Positions 28,059 through 37,036 of a stretch of DNA of 64,000 nucleotides are shown one piece after another. A model generated the notes under the pieces. It did not search any database. It was not told where the DNA came from and saw only the letters and a program-made list of their open reading frames with translations. The number at the start of each line of letters is the position of its first letter. The first letter of the stretch is position 1. The position numbers and the translations under genes were made by a program. Origin of the DNA: Ponticoccus alexandrii (lineage in GTDB: Bacteria > Pseudomonadota > Alphaproteobacteria > Rhodobacterales > Rhodobacteraceae); NCBI RefSeq assembly GCF_016806125.1, contig NZ_CP047166.1, positions 1,922,001 to 1,986,000 of the forward strand, written 5' to 3'.

Positions 28059-28700
28059 CTAGCCCGCCTGAGTGGCGGCGGCAATTTCGGCAATGACCTG
28101 CGCCCAAAGCTCGGGCGGCTGGGCTCCGGGTACCGCGTGGCGCTGCCCGACCACGAAGGTCGGGACCGAGTTCACGCCCATGCCGCGCGCGGCCGCGTCC
28201 CGTTCGACGATCTCCTGCCGGTCCTGATCGGTGTTCAGAAGCCGCAGCACAAGGCTGGCGTCCAGCCCGGCGCCATCGGCCACATCGGCCAGGGTTTCAG
28301 TGTCGCCGATATCCCGCCCCTCGACGAAATAGGCCCGGAACAGCGCCGAAACCACAGCGGTCTGCACCCCCTCGATCTCGGCCCAGTGGATCAGCCGGTG
28401 CGCGTTCACAGTGTTGGGTGTGACCTTGATGCGATCGAGGTTGATCTCGACACCGGCCTTCTCGGCGTGCTCCAGCACCGGCGTGTAGGCCTTTACCGCC
28501 CCGTCCTGGCCGCCGAATTTCTCTTCCAGGTACTGGCGCCGTTCCATGCCGCCTGCGGGCATCGCCGGGTTCAGCATGAAGGGCAGCCAGCGGATTCGGA
28601 ACGGGTGATCGGGATGATCCAGCAGCGCCCGGTCTAGATTGGCCTTGCCGATGTAGCACCAGGGACAGATTGGATCGGAAAAGATGTCGAGTTGTGTCAT
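28059..28700 (-). CDS. DsbA-family oxidoreductase, FrnE-like
   Basis: A 213-residue cytoplasmic DsbA-fold protein without a signal peptide. The thioredoxin-like active site is CPWC in SDPICPWCYIGKANLD near residues 9-24. The later cis-Pro segment is VNSVPTFVVGQRHAVPGAQ. FrnE-type proteins act as thiol oxidoreductases or in polyketide-related reactions; the actual substrate is unknown. It precedes the acyl-CoA ligase on the opposite side of a short gap, both on minus, but they do not overlap. Confidence 0.9.
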   Translation of the reverse strand: MTQLDIFSDPICPWCYIGKANLDRALLDHPDHPFRIRWLPFMLNPAMPAGGMERRQYLEEKFGGQDGAVKAYTPVLEHAEKAGVEINLDRIKVTPNTVNAHRLIHWAEIEGVQTAVVSALFRAYFVEGRDIGDTETLADVADGAGLDASLVLRLLNTDQDRQEIVERDAAARGMGVNSVPTFVVGQRHAVPGAQPPELWAQVIAEIAAATQAG

Positions 28701-28757
28701 TGCGGGAACTCCCTTTCCCTCAGCCTTATCAAGCGGCGCGTGGAATGGCGACAGGGC

Positions 28758-30269
28758 TCAGACCGGCGTATGGTCGCGCAGCGCCCTGCGGATGACCTTG
28801 CCGTTGGCGTTACGGGGCAGGGCCTCGACCCGGATGAAGGCGCGCGGGCATTTGTAGCGGGCCAGCCGCGTGGCGGCCTCGGCCATCAGCGCCTCTTCGT
28901 CCAGCGCTTCGGGGGCGGTGTAGAAGGCGGCGACCACGCGCACATCGGCCTTCACCGCGATGTCGGTCACTGCCAGTTCCGTTACACCCGGCAGGTCCGC
29001 CAGCGCCGCCTCGACCTCGGCGGGCGAGACACGGTAGCCGCCGGCGTTCATCATGTCGTCGCCGCGCCCCAGGTAGGTCACGCGATCGTCCTCGTCCATC
29101 TGGCCGTGGTCGCCGGTCAGGAACCAGCCGCCGCGAAAGCGCGCCTGCGTGGCCTCGGGTGCGCCCACGTAGCCCAGCATCAGCCCCGGATCGCTGCGGT
29201 CGATGGCAATCTCGCCGGGTGTGCCGCACGGGACCGGCTGGCCGTCCTCGCCCAGGATGGCGATGCGGCGTCCCTGCTGGGGCCGCCCGAGATGCGCGGC
29301 CCCGACCGGGTGGGCGGGCGCGCCCGAGATGAAGGTCGAACATTCGGACATGCCGAAGGCCTCGTAGATCTCGGTGCCGGTGGCCGCGCGCCATGCCTCG
29401 AGGATGGCGGGCGACAGCTTCTCTCCGGCGGCGAGGCCGTGGCGCAGGCGGGGCATGGGGGCCAGCGGCGCCTTGAGCAACTGCCGATAGACGCCCGGCG
29501 CGGCGGCCAACAGGGTGGCATCGTTGCGCTTCATCAACAGGCCCAGCTGCGCCGGGTCGGTGCCCGCGGCGGGGATCAGCGCCGTCGCGCCGCGTGTCCA
29601 GGGATCCATCAGGCCGGTGCCCAGCGTGAAGGTCCAGTTAAAGGCCCCGGCGTGCAACAGCCGGTCCTCCGGGGTCAGGCCGTACCAGCCCTCCATCATC
29701 ATCTGGCGCGCCCAGATCGCGCGATGGGCATGGCCCACGGCGCGCGGCGTGCCAGAGGTACCGGAGGTCATGACGATATAGGCAAGGCGGTCGGGATCGC
29801 CCAGGGCGTAGTCGGCGGGCGGCAGATCGTGCCAGCCCCGGAAGGTGTCGGTGTCGAAACAGGGCAGGTCGGTCGGCGGACAGGCAACGTCTTCTGCACG
29901 CAGCACGGCCTGCGGCGCCAGATGAGCGATGATTGCGAAGACTTCCGGTGCCGTCAGTTGCGACGAGGTCGGGATTGGCACGATCCCGGCGGTGATCGCC
30001 CCAAGGTAGGCGATGGGGAAGTCGACGGTGTTTCCCAGCCGCATCAGCAGGCGGTCGCCGGGCTTCAGCTCCTGTTGCAGAAGGCCGGTGGCGGTGCCGC
30101 GCACCGCCGCCTCGATCCGCGCGTAGGACCAGCGTTGCGCGCCGGTGGGCTTCAGGACCGCAAGGGCAATTTTGTCGGGCGTCCGGGGCGCGGCGCCCAG
30201 AACGTGCCGGGCGAGGTTGAAGGGCGCAGGGCAGGGCGCAAAGGGCCCCTGATCGAAGATCGACAGCAT
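28758..30269 (-). CDS. AMP-dependent acyl-CoA synthetase/ligase (ANL superfamily)
   Basis: A 503-residue adenylate-forming enzyme that activates a carboxylic acid with ATP and CoA. Visible core motifs are the P-loop YIVMTSGTSGTPRAVGH near residue 165-181, AAGEKLSP, YEAFGMSE for the adenylate, FLTGDHGQMDEDDRVTYLGR, the hinge near GRGDDMMNAGGYRVSP, and the catalytic Lys in PRNANGKVIRRAL near the end. The overall layout resembles benzoate or 2-aminobenzoate ligases, but substrate specificity cannot be set. It is divergent from an XRE-cupin regulator, 66 bases away, which probably controls it. Confidence 0.92.
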   Translation of the reverse strand: MLSIFDQGPFAPCPAPFNLARHVLGAAPRTPDKIALAVLKPTGAQRWSYARIEAAVRGTATGLLQQELKPGDRLLMRLGNTVDFPIAYLGAITAGIVPIPTSSQLTAPEVFAIIAHLAPQAVLRAEDVACPPTDLPCFDTDTFRGWHDLPPADYALGDPDRLAYIVMTSGTSGTPRAVGHAHRAIWARQMMMEGWYGLTPEDRLLHAGAFNWTFTLGTGLMDPWTRGATALIPAAGTDPAQLGLLMKRNDATLLAAAPGVYRQLLKAPLAPMPRLRHGLAAGEKLSPAILEAWRAATGTEIYEAFGMSECSTFISGAPAHPVGAAHLGRPQQGRRIAILGEDGQPVPCGTPGEIAIDRSDPGLMLGYVGAPEATQARFRGGWFLTGDHGQMDEDDRVTYLGRGDDMMNAGGYRVSPAEVEAALADLPGVTELAVTDIAVKADVRVVAAFYTAPEALDEEALMAEAATRLARYKCPRAFIRVEALPRNANGKVIRRALRDHTPV

Positions 30270-30335
30270 ACCAGCGGATTAGGCCGCGCCGGGTGGACTT
30301 GCAAGCTCCGGGGCACGGACCTATAGCCAACCCTC

Positions 30336-30956
30336 ATGACGCAGGACCCGAAATCGCTGATCCGCATCGCCCGCGAGAGTGGCGAAGAAGGGCAGGCCGA
30401 ACCGCTGGACCTTGGCAGCCGCGTGCGCGCCCTGCGCAAAGAGCGGAACTGGACGCTGGAGCAGGCGGCGAAGCAGGCCGGGCTTGCGCGCTCGACCCTG
30501 TCGAAGATCGAGAACGGCCAGATGTCGCCGACCTACGAGGCGCTGAAGAAGCTGGCGTTGGGTTTGGAAATCTCTGTGCCGCAGCTGTTCACCGCGCCCC
30601 GGCAGGACAAGGTGACGGGCCGGATGACGGTCACGCGCGGCGAAGAGGGGCAGCATCAGGTCACGACCACCTATGAGCACACGCTGCTGGCGGAAACCCT
30701 GACCCGCAAGAAGATGCTGCCCTACCGCGCCCGCGTGCGTGCGCGGTCTATGGAAGAGTTCGACGGCTGGGTCCGTCACGACGGCGAGGAATTCCTCTAC
30801 GTCCTGACGGGCGTCGTCCGGCTTTATACCGAGTTCTACGAACCGGTGGAGATGAAGCGCGGCGACAGCGCCTATTACGACGCGACGATGGGCCATAACG
30901 TCGTTTCGCTCTCTCCCGAGGATGCGACGATCCTCTGGGTCACGTCGCTGTCCTGA
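30336..30956 (+). CDS. XRE-family regulator with C-terminal cupin sensor
   Basis: A 206-residue regulator. The helix-turn-helix is at about residues 28-82 (VRALRKERNWTLEQAAKQAG, STLSKIENGQMSPTYEALKK). The cupin_2 domain is at about 130-205 (HDGEEFLYVLTGVVRLY, KRGDSAYYDATMGHNV). The cupin binds a small effector or metal. Such regulators commonly control the divergent catabolic gene, here the acyl-CoA ligase. The 66-base shared region should contain the operator, though I see no clear palindrome. Position and family make local control likely. Confidence 0.93.
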   Translation: MTQDPKSLIRIARESGEEGQAEPLDLGSRVRALRKERNWTLEQAAKQAGLARSTLSKIENGQMSPTYEALKKLALGLEISVPQLFTAPRQDKVTGRMTVTRGEEGQHQVTTTYEHTLLAETLTRKKMLPYRARVRARSMEEFDGWVRHDGEEFLYVLTGVVRLYTEFYEPVEMKRGDSAYYDATMGHNVVSLSPEDATILWVTSLS

Positions 30957-31230
30957 GAGGGGGCGCGGGCCGCCGGACCGCTCTTGCAGCGCTTGAGGGC
31001 GGCGTGATGCGGGAACCGGTCGTTTCTCTTCCTGGGGTGCTCGGACAGGGGCCGCGTGCCGCAGGGTCCAGCCGAGAATGATCCGTGTGCGCTCTGGATG
31101 TTTGCCGGGCGACAGGATGCGCGCGGCCCCGCCTTGCCCGTTGCCCTGATCGCCCTGCAAAGCCACCGTCCCCCGGGCGGGCATGCCGGAACAGGTTGAC
31201 CCCGGCGTGGACACGGGCCATTTCCCTGCC

Positions 31231-34200
31231 ATGTCCACGCAGAAGATCACGATCGGGGGCGCCCCCGAAGGCTTTGACGCGCAGCTTGTCCTGCGCGAGG
31301 TTGCACGCGCCGACGGCCCGGTTGTCCACATCGCGCGCGATGATAAACGCCTTGCCGCCATGCGCGATGCGCTGGCCTTCTTTGCGCCCGACATGCCGGT
31401 GGTGGTCTTCCCGGCGTGGGATTGTCTGCCCTATGATCGGGTCTCGCCGAATGCCGACATCTCGGCCACGCGCATGGCGACGCTTGCGGCGCTGGTTCAC
31501 GGCATGCCGCCGCGGTACATCCTGCTGACCACGCTTTCGGCGGCGATGCAGCGCCTGCCCGCCCGCGCGGTCCTGCGCGAAGCTGCCTTTGCCGCCCGCG
31601 TCGGCGACAGCGTGGATGAAGAAGCCCTGCGTAAATTCCTGGTGCGCATGGGCTTTTCTCAGGCGCCCACGGTGACGGAGCCGGGTGATTACGCGGTGCG
31701 TGGCGGGATTGTCGACATCTTCCCGCCGGGCGATCTGGGGCCGGTGCGGCTGGATTTCTTCGGCGATGTGCTGGACGGCGCGCGGCGCTTCGACCCGGCC
31801 TCGCAGCGCACCACCGAAACGCTGGAGATGGTCGAGCTGGCGCCGGTCTCCGAGGTGATCCTCGACGATGCGGCCATCACGCGTTTCCGTCAGAACTACC
31901 GGATCGAGTTCGGCGCCGCGGGCACCGACGATCCGCTGTACGAGGCGGTCAGCGCGGGCCGCAAACATGCCGGGATCGAGCACTGGCTGCCGTTCTTCCA
32001 TGAAGAGCTGGAAACGCTCTTCGACTACCTGCCCGGTGTGCCGGTGCTGATGGACGACCAGACCAGCGCCGCGCGGCTGTCGCGCTGGGAAGGGATCGCC
32101 GACCAATACGGCACGCGCAAACATGCGCTGAGCCAGAAGAAGACCCTTGGATCAACGGTCTACAAGCCGATCCCGCCAGAGCTTCTGTATCTGGACGACG
32201 CCGCGTGGGACGGCGCGCTTGGCGATCGTCGGCAGGTCGCCTTCAACCCGCTGCCGCAGGCCTCGGGCCCCGGTGTCACGGATGCGGGCGGGCGTATCGG
32301 GCGCAACTTCTCGCCCGAGAGGCAGCAGGAAAACCTGAGCCTTTTCGGCGCCTTGGCACAGCATATTCAGGAAAAGATGCAGGGCGGGCCGGTGGTTGTC
32401 GCCTCCTATTCCGAGGGCGCGCGCGAGCGCCTGACCGGTCTGATCGAGGACGAGGGGCTGGCTGAGGTCGTCCCGATCCCGCACGGCGGACGCATCGGTC
32501 GTCACGGGCTGCACCTTGCGGTCTGGGCGCTGGAGGCGGGGTTCGAAGCGCCGTGGGACGATGACCGCCGCATCACGGTGATCTCCGAGCAGGACGTGCT
32601 GGGCGACCGGTTGATCCGGCAGCCCAAGAAACGCCGCCGCGCCGAGAACTTCCTGACAGAGACGCAAAGCCTGACCCCGGGCGACCTCGTGGTCCATGTC
32701 GACCACGGGATCGGGCGCTACATGGGACTGGAGGTGGTGACCGCCGCCGGTGCCGCGCACGAGTGTATCCTGCTGGAATATGCCGAGGCCTCAAAGCTAT
32801 ACCTGCCGGTCGAGAATATCGAGCTGCTGTCGAAATACGGCCACGAAGAGGGTCTGCTGGACAGGCTTGGCGGGGGCGCGTGGCAGGCCAAGAAGGCGAA
32901 GCTGAAGGAACGTATCCGCGAGATGGCGGACCGGCTGATCCGCATTGCCGCCGAGCGCGCGCTGCGCAAGGCGCCGATCATGGACCCGCCGCCGGGCAGC
33001 TACGAGAGCTTCGCGGCCCGCTTCCCCTATAGCGAAACGGACGACCAGCTTGGCGCCATCGACGATGTCATGACCGACATGCACTCCGGTCAGCCGATGG
33101 ATCGCCTGATCTGCGGTGATGTGGGTTTTGGCAAGACAGAGGTCGCCATGCGCGCGGCCTTCGTCGCCGCCATGTCCGGCGTGCAGGTGGCGGTGATCGC
33201 GCCCACCACGCTGCTGGCCCGACAACACTACAATTCTTTTGCGGAACGGTTTCGGGGATTTCCCGTGCAGGTGGCGCCCCTGTCGCGCTTTGTCGGCACG
33301 AAACAGGCCGCCGCCACCCGCGACGGCATTTCCAAGGGCACCGTCGATATTGCCGTGGGAACCCATGCGCTGCTGGCCAAGGGCATCCGGTTCCAGAACC
33401 TCGGCCTGCTGATCATCGATGAGGAACAGCACTTTGGCGTGCAGCACAAGGAGCGGCTGAAGCAGCTGCGCTCGGACATCCACGTCCTGACCCTGACCGC
33501 GACCCCGATCCCGCGCACGCTGCAACTGTCGCTGACCGGGGTGCGCGACCTGTCGATTATCGGCACACCCCCGGTCGACCGGCTTGCGATCCGCACCTAT
33601 GTCAGCGAGTTCGACGCGGTCACTCTGCGCGAGGCGCTGCTGCGCGAGCATTTCCGCGGCGGCCAGAGCTTCTTCGTGGTGCCGCGGCTGACGGACCTGC
33701 CGGACATCGAACAATTCCTGCGCGATCAGGTGCCCGAGGTCAGCTTTGTCGTCGCCCATGGCCAGATGGCGGCGGGCGATCTGGACGAGCGGATGAACGC
33801 CTTCTACGACGGTAAATACGACGTGCTTCTGGCCACGACCATCGTTGAGTCCGGCCTCGATATTCCCACCGCCAACACCATGATCGTGCATCGCGCCGAC
33901 ATGTTCGGCCTGTCGCAGCTTTACCAGATCCGTGGGCGCGTGGGGCGGTCGAAGACCCGGGCCTATTGCTACCTGACCACGAAGCCCCGGGTGAAACTGA
34001 CGCCGCAGGCGGAAAAGCGGCTGCGGGTGCTGGGGGCCATCGACACGCTGGGCGCGGGCTTCTCTTTGGCCTCGCAGGATCTGGATATTCGCGGCGCGGG
34101 CAACCTGCTGGGCGAGGAACAGTCCGGCCAGATGCGCGACGTCGGTTACGAGTTGTACCAGTCCATGCTGGAAGAGGCGATTGCCAAGATCCGCTCTGGC

Positions 34201-34701
34201 CAGATGGAGGGACTGACCGAGGACGACGGCCAGTGGGCGCCGCAGATCAACCTTGGCGTGCCGGTGCTGATCCCCGAGGACTACGTGCCCGATCTCGATG
34301 TGCGGCTGGGTCTATACCGCCGTCTCTCGGGCCTGACCACCAAGGTCGAGCTGGAAGGCTTCGCCGCCGAACTGATCGACCGCTTCGGGAAATTGCCGCG
34401 CGAGGTCAATACCTTGCTGCTCGTTGTTCGCATCAAGGCGATGTGCAAGAAGGCGGGGATCGCGAAGTTGGACGGCGGGCCAAAGGGCGCAACGATCCAG
34501 TTCCACCAGAACAAGTTCGCCTCTCCCGAGGGGCTGGTGACCTTCATCAAGGCGCAGGACGGGCTGGCCAAGATCAAGGGCGACAAGATCGTCGTCCGCC
34601 GCGACTGGCCGCGCGACAAGGACAAGATCCAGGGCGCCTTTGCTATCGCCCGCGACCTTGCGGAACAGGCGGGCGCCGTGAAGAAGAAGGCAAAGGCCTG
34701 A
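31231..34701 (+). CDS. mfd: Transcription-repair coupling factor
   Basis: Mfd removes RNA polymerase stalled at DNA lesions and recruits UvrA. The 1156-residue protein has the UvrB-like N-terminal module (VVVFPAWDCLPYDRVSPNAD at about 65), the RNA polymerase interaction domain (GDLVVHVDHGIGRYMGLEVV near 490), and the RecG-like translocase. Walker A is GDVGFGKTEVAMRA at about 629, the DEEQ box is near 731, and TLTATPIPRTLQ follows. The C-terminal TRCF domain is complete. I start at ATG 31231 (MSTQKITIGGAPEGF). An in-frame ATG 16 codons upstream has a comparably weak ribosome binding site, so the start is uncertain. Confidence 0.97.
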   Translation: MSTQKITIGGAPEGFDAQLVLREVARADGPVVHIARDDKRLAAMRDALAFFAPDMPVVVFPAWDCLPYDRVSPNADISATRMATLAALVHGMPPRYILLTTLSAAMQRLPARAVLREAAFAARVGDSVDEEALRKFLVRMGFSQAPTVTEPGDYAVRGGIVDIFPPGDLGPVRLDFFGDVLDGARRFDPASQRTTETLEMVELAPVSEVILDDAAITRFRQNYRIEFGAAGTDDPLYEAVSAGRKHAGIEHWLPFFHEELETLFDYLPGVPVLMDDQTSAARLSRWEGIADQYGTRKHALSQKKTLGSTVYKPIPPELLYLDDAAWDGALGDRRQVAFNPLPQASGPGVTDAGGRIGRNFSPERQQENLSLFGALAQHIQEKMQGGPVVVASYSEGARERLTGLIEDEGLAEVVPIPHGGRIGRHGLHLAVWALEAGFEAPWDDDRRITVISEQDVLGDRLIRQPKKRRRAENFLTETQSLTPGDLVVHVDHGIGRYMGLEVVTAAGAAHECILLEYAEASKLYLPVENIELLSKYGHEEGLLDRLGGGAWQAKKAKLKERIREMADRLIRIAAERALRKAPIMDPPPGSYESFAARFPYSETDDQLGAIDDVMTDMHSGQPMDRLICGDVGFGKTEVAMRAAFVAAMSGVQVAVIAPTTLLARQHYNSFAERFRGFPVQVAPLSRFVGTKQAAATRDGISKGTVDIAVGTHALLAKGIRFQNLGLLIIDEEQHFGVQHKERLKQLRSDIHVLTLTATPIPRTLQLSLTGVRDLSIIGTPPVDRLAIRTYVSEFDAVTLREALLREHFRGGQSFFVVPRLTDLPDIEQFLRDQVPEVSFVVAHGQMAAGDLDERMNAFYDGKYDVLLATTIVESGLDIPTANTMIVHRADMFGLSQLYQIRGRVGRSKTRAYCYLTTKPRVKLTPQAEKRLRVLGAIDTLGAGFSLASQDLDIRGAGNLLGEEQSGQMRDVGYELYQSMLEEAIAKIRSGQMEGLTEDDGQWAPQINLGVPVLIPEDYVPDLDVRLGLYRRLSGLTTKVELEGFAAELIDRFGKLPREVNTLLLVVRIKAMCKKAGIAKLDGGPKGATIQFHQNKFASPEGLVTFIKAQDGLAKIKGDKIVVRRDWPRDKDKIQGAFAIARDLAEQAGAVKKKAKA

Positions 34702-34848
34702 TGCGGATATCGCCTTGGAGTGTCGGGGAGGCTGGGAGGTCATTGCCCGGCGCCCCGGGCGGTGCGCGTCGACGGGTGCCGAGGTCCAGCACGTCGATGG
34801 GGCAGGCAAAGGCCCCACAAAGAACACGTTTAGGTTGTTTCTGGCGGC

Positions 34849-34877
34849 GTCCAATCCGGCCTGAGCCCGGGTTGGAC
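34849..34877 (+). terminator. Eleven-base hairpin downstream of mfd
   Basis: GTCCAATCCGG pairs with CCGGGTTGGAC (one wobble) around the loop CCTGAGC. It has no T tract and lies 148 bases after the mfd stop, so it may be a processing or stabilising structure. Confidence 0.45.
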
Positions 34878-35244
34878 GCTCTGCGCCGCAAGGTGGCAGA
34901 GTGCGAAGGATCGTCCTGCAAAGCGTTCAGAAAGCATGATTTTCAGGCATAGGGAGGGCGGTCGAAAAGCACCCAGTGTGGTTCTGGAAAACGGAATTTT
35001 CAGAAAGAACCTACCAACACCTCAATTGAGACACAGATTTGCCTAAGACTGAATCAACCATTGGGAGAGGTCGGGCAAGGGAGTTTCGCGCCGACTACAT
35101 CCGGCACCGGCGCCCGAAAGCGATCTCGTCGGCTCTGGTCGCAAGGGCCGGACAAGGCGCCCGCGACGCTGGCGATCTACAACGCGGACTGCCCGGTCCA
35201 GTTGGTGCAGTCAGTTCTTACCCTGGGTGGGGGCCCGGGAAGAC

Positions 35245-35281
35245 GGCGCCCGGTTCCTTCGACAAAGGGGAGCCGGGCGCC
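35245..35281 (-). terminator. GC-rich hairpin after the methyltransferase gene
   Basis: GGCGCCCGG (35245-35253) and CCGGGCGCC (35273-35281) form a perfect nine-base stem, seven bases past the stop of the minus-strand methyltransferase. It is probably the 3' end of that operon. Confidence 0.55.
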
Positions 35282-35287
35282 GATGTC

Positions 35288-36352
35288 TCAGGCGCGGCGG
35301 CGGCGCCCACCAGCGCGACGACCACCGGCCTCTCCGGCGGGCTTGTTGAAGGCGATCCAGTTGCCGCCGCCCGCGTCCTGGTTCATCAGGAAGTTCGCGG
35401 CGCGGATGGCCTCCATTTCCTTGCCGGGGCGTGCCTTGGTCGACCCCATGCCGAAGAGGCTCACGAAGGTCTCGTCATCCATGTCCGGCGGCAACACGAT
35501 GCCCGCCGCTTCGACCGCCGCGCGCTTTTCGGCGATGGCCTTGGGGCCGACGGGCAGGGCGACCGGGTTCATGATCGCGGAAGTCATACCCGCGCCCATG
35601 GCCATCGGCAGGAAGGCGTTGTTGATGCCGTGGCGGTTCGGCAGGCCGAAAGAGATGTTCGACGCGCCGCAGGTGGTGTTCACGCCCAGTTCCTCGCGCA
35701 ACCGGCGGACCAGAGTGAAGACCTGAAGGCCGGCGCTGCCCATCGCGCCCACCGGCATGACCAGCGGGTCGACCACGATGTCATGTGCGGGAATACCGAA
35801 ATCGGCGGCGCGCTCGACGATCTTCTTGGCGACGGCAAAGCGCACCTCGGGGTCTTCGCTGATACCGGTGTCGTCGTTCGAGATCGCCACCACCGGCACG
35901 TTGTATTTCTTGACCAGCGGCAGGACCAGTTCCAGCCGCTCTTCCTCTCCGGTGACCGAGTTCAGAAGCGGGCGGCCCTCGGCGGCGGCGAGGCCGTTCT
36001 CCAGCGCACCCGGCACCGAGCTGTCGATGCACAGCGGCACGTCCACCACCGCCTGCACCTTTTCCACCAGCTGCTTCATCAGGTCCGGCTCGACGAAGTT
36101 GTTGTCGGCGTAACGCGGGTCTTCGGCCATCTTGTTGGAAAAGACGGCGCCGGAATTGATGTCCAGCACCGTGGCCCCGGCGGCGACCTGCGCCAGCGCG
36201 TCGGCCTCGACCCGGCTGAAATCGCCGCGTTCGAGTTCCTCGTTCAGGATCTTGCGGCCGGTCGGGTTGATCCGCTCTCCGATCACGCAGAAGGGCTGGT
36301 CGAAGCCGATGATCGCGGTCTTGGTCTTCGACTCGACGATGGTGCGGGTCAT
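35288..36352 (-). CDS. Methyltetrahydrofolate:corrinoid methyltransferase (pterin-binding, DHPS-fold)
   Basis: A 354-residue TIM-barrel protein of the pterin-binding family. It shows VIGERINPTGRK near residue 23, LDINSGAVFSNK, PLCIDSSVPGALENGL, VAISNDDTGI, DIVVDPLVMPVG and TTCGASNISFGLPNRHGIN, all typical of MetH domain 2 and AcsE-like methyltransferases. It would move the N5-methyl of methyl-THF to a corrinoid protein. From published work on roseobacters, methionine synthase is split, and a stand-alone pterin protein of this kind supplies the folate half; I infer that role here. The C-terminal GGRRAGGRRRR tail is unusually basic. Its start overlaps the HAD stop by four bases. Confidence 0.88.
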   Translation of the reverse strand: MTRTIVESKTKTAIIGFDQPFCVIGERINPTGRKILNEELERGDFSRVEADALAQVAAGATVLDINSGAVFSNKMAEDPRYADNNFVEPDLMKQLVEKVQAVVDVPLCIDSSVPGALENGLAAAEGRPLLNSVTGEEERLELVLPLVKKYNVPVVAISNDDTGISEDPEVRFAVAKKIVERAADFGIPAHDIVVDPLVMPVGAMGSAGLQVFTLVRRLREELGVNTTCGASNISFGLPNRHGINNAFLPMAMGAGMTSAIMNPVALPVGPKAIAEKRAAVEAAGIVLPPDMDDETFVSLFGMGSTKARPGKEMEAIRAANFLMNQDAGGGNWIAFNKPAGEAGGRRAGGRRRRA

Positions 36353-37011
36353 TGGGCGGGCTCCTCCGTGAAGCGCTTCAGGACATCCCTCAGCGCGGGG
36401 TCTGTGTAATCTTCAAGCGTCGCGGCGGCGCCCGCCGCGCGCAGGGTGGCGTCATCGGCAGAGGACCGGATCCCCACCGCGTAGGCACCGCTGGCCGCGG
36501 CAGCGATCATGCCCGAGGGGCTGTCCTCGAAGGCGATGCTATCGCCGGGCGCGACGCCCAGTTGCTTCATCGCCTCAAGATACGGGTCCGGCGCGGGCTT
36601 GGCGCGCGGGCATTCGTCGCCGATCACCAGAACCGTGAACCGGTCCTTCAGGCCGATCGCCGACAGCATGTGCTCGGCGTTCACGCGCGGCGCGTTGGTC
36701 ACCACGGCAACCTTCCAGCCCGAGGCCTCGGCCCGGTCCAGCAGGGCCGTGACGCCGGGCATCGGCGGGTGGCCGTCATCCAGACGCTCGCGAAAGCGCG
36801 TCTCTTTCTGGTCCGACAGGGCGACGGCGTCCTCTCCGGGGAAGAGATGCGGGAAGGTTTCGAGGTTATGCGTGCCGTGGATCTTCTCGAAGTAGAAGGC
36901 CTCGTCGATGACGCGCCCACGCTCTTCGAACATCTCGATGAAGACCTGAACGTGCAGCGGATCGGAATGCAGCAAGGTGCCGTCGAGATCGAAAAGAAGT
37001 GCCTTGCCCAT
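36349..37011 (-). CDS. HAD-superfamily hydrolase, beta-phosphoglucomutase-like
   Basis: A 220-residue phosphatase of HAD subfamily IA. Motif I is LFDLDGTLLHSD with D8 and D10. Motif II is VAVVTNAPR, and motif III/IV are ECPRAKPAPDPY and AFEDSPSGMIAA. The alpha-helical cap follows motif I. The substrate is unknown. Location inside the folate/corrinoid operon, with a four-base overlap to the methyltransferase and a 25-base gap after the MetF-like gene, suggests a phosphate-ester repair or recycling role for that pathway, but this is inference only. Confidence 0.9.
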   Translation of the reverse strand: MGKALLFDLDGTLLHSDPLHVQVFIEMFEERGRVIDEAFYFEKIHGTHNLETFPHLFPGEDAVALSDQKETRFRERLDDGHPPMPGVTALLDRAEASGWKVAVVTNAPRVNAEHMLSAIGLKDRFTVLVIGDECPRAKPAPDPYLEAMKQLGVAPGDSIAFEDSPSGMIAAAASGAYAVGIRSSADDATLRAAGAAATLEDYTDPALRDVLKRFTEEPAQ

Positions 37012-37036
37012 GTTTGTCCTTGCGTCCCTTGTGATG

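Larger units (their letters stand above)
34702..35287. other. 586-base region between convergent mfd and methyltransferase genes
   Basis: It contains a long hairpin (34849-34877), a short imperfect palindrome near 34986-35006 (TTCTGGAAAA / TTTTCAGAA) and a GC stem next to the methyltransferase stop (35245-35281). Base composition is more AT-rich around 34930-35060 than in the flanking genes. I see no protein-coding gene. Confidence 0.6.
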
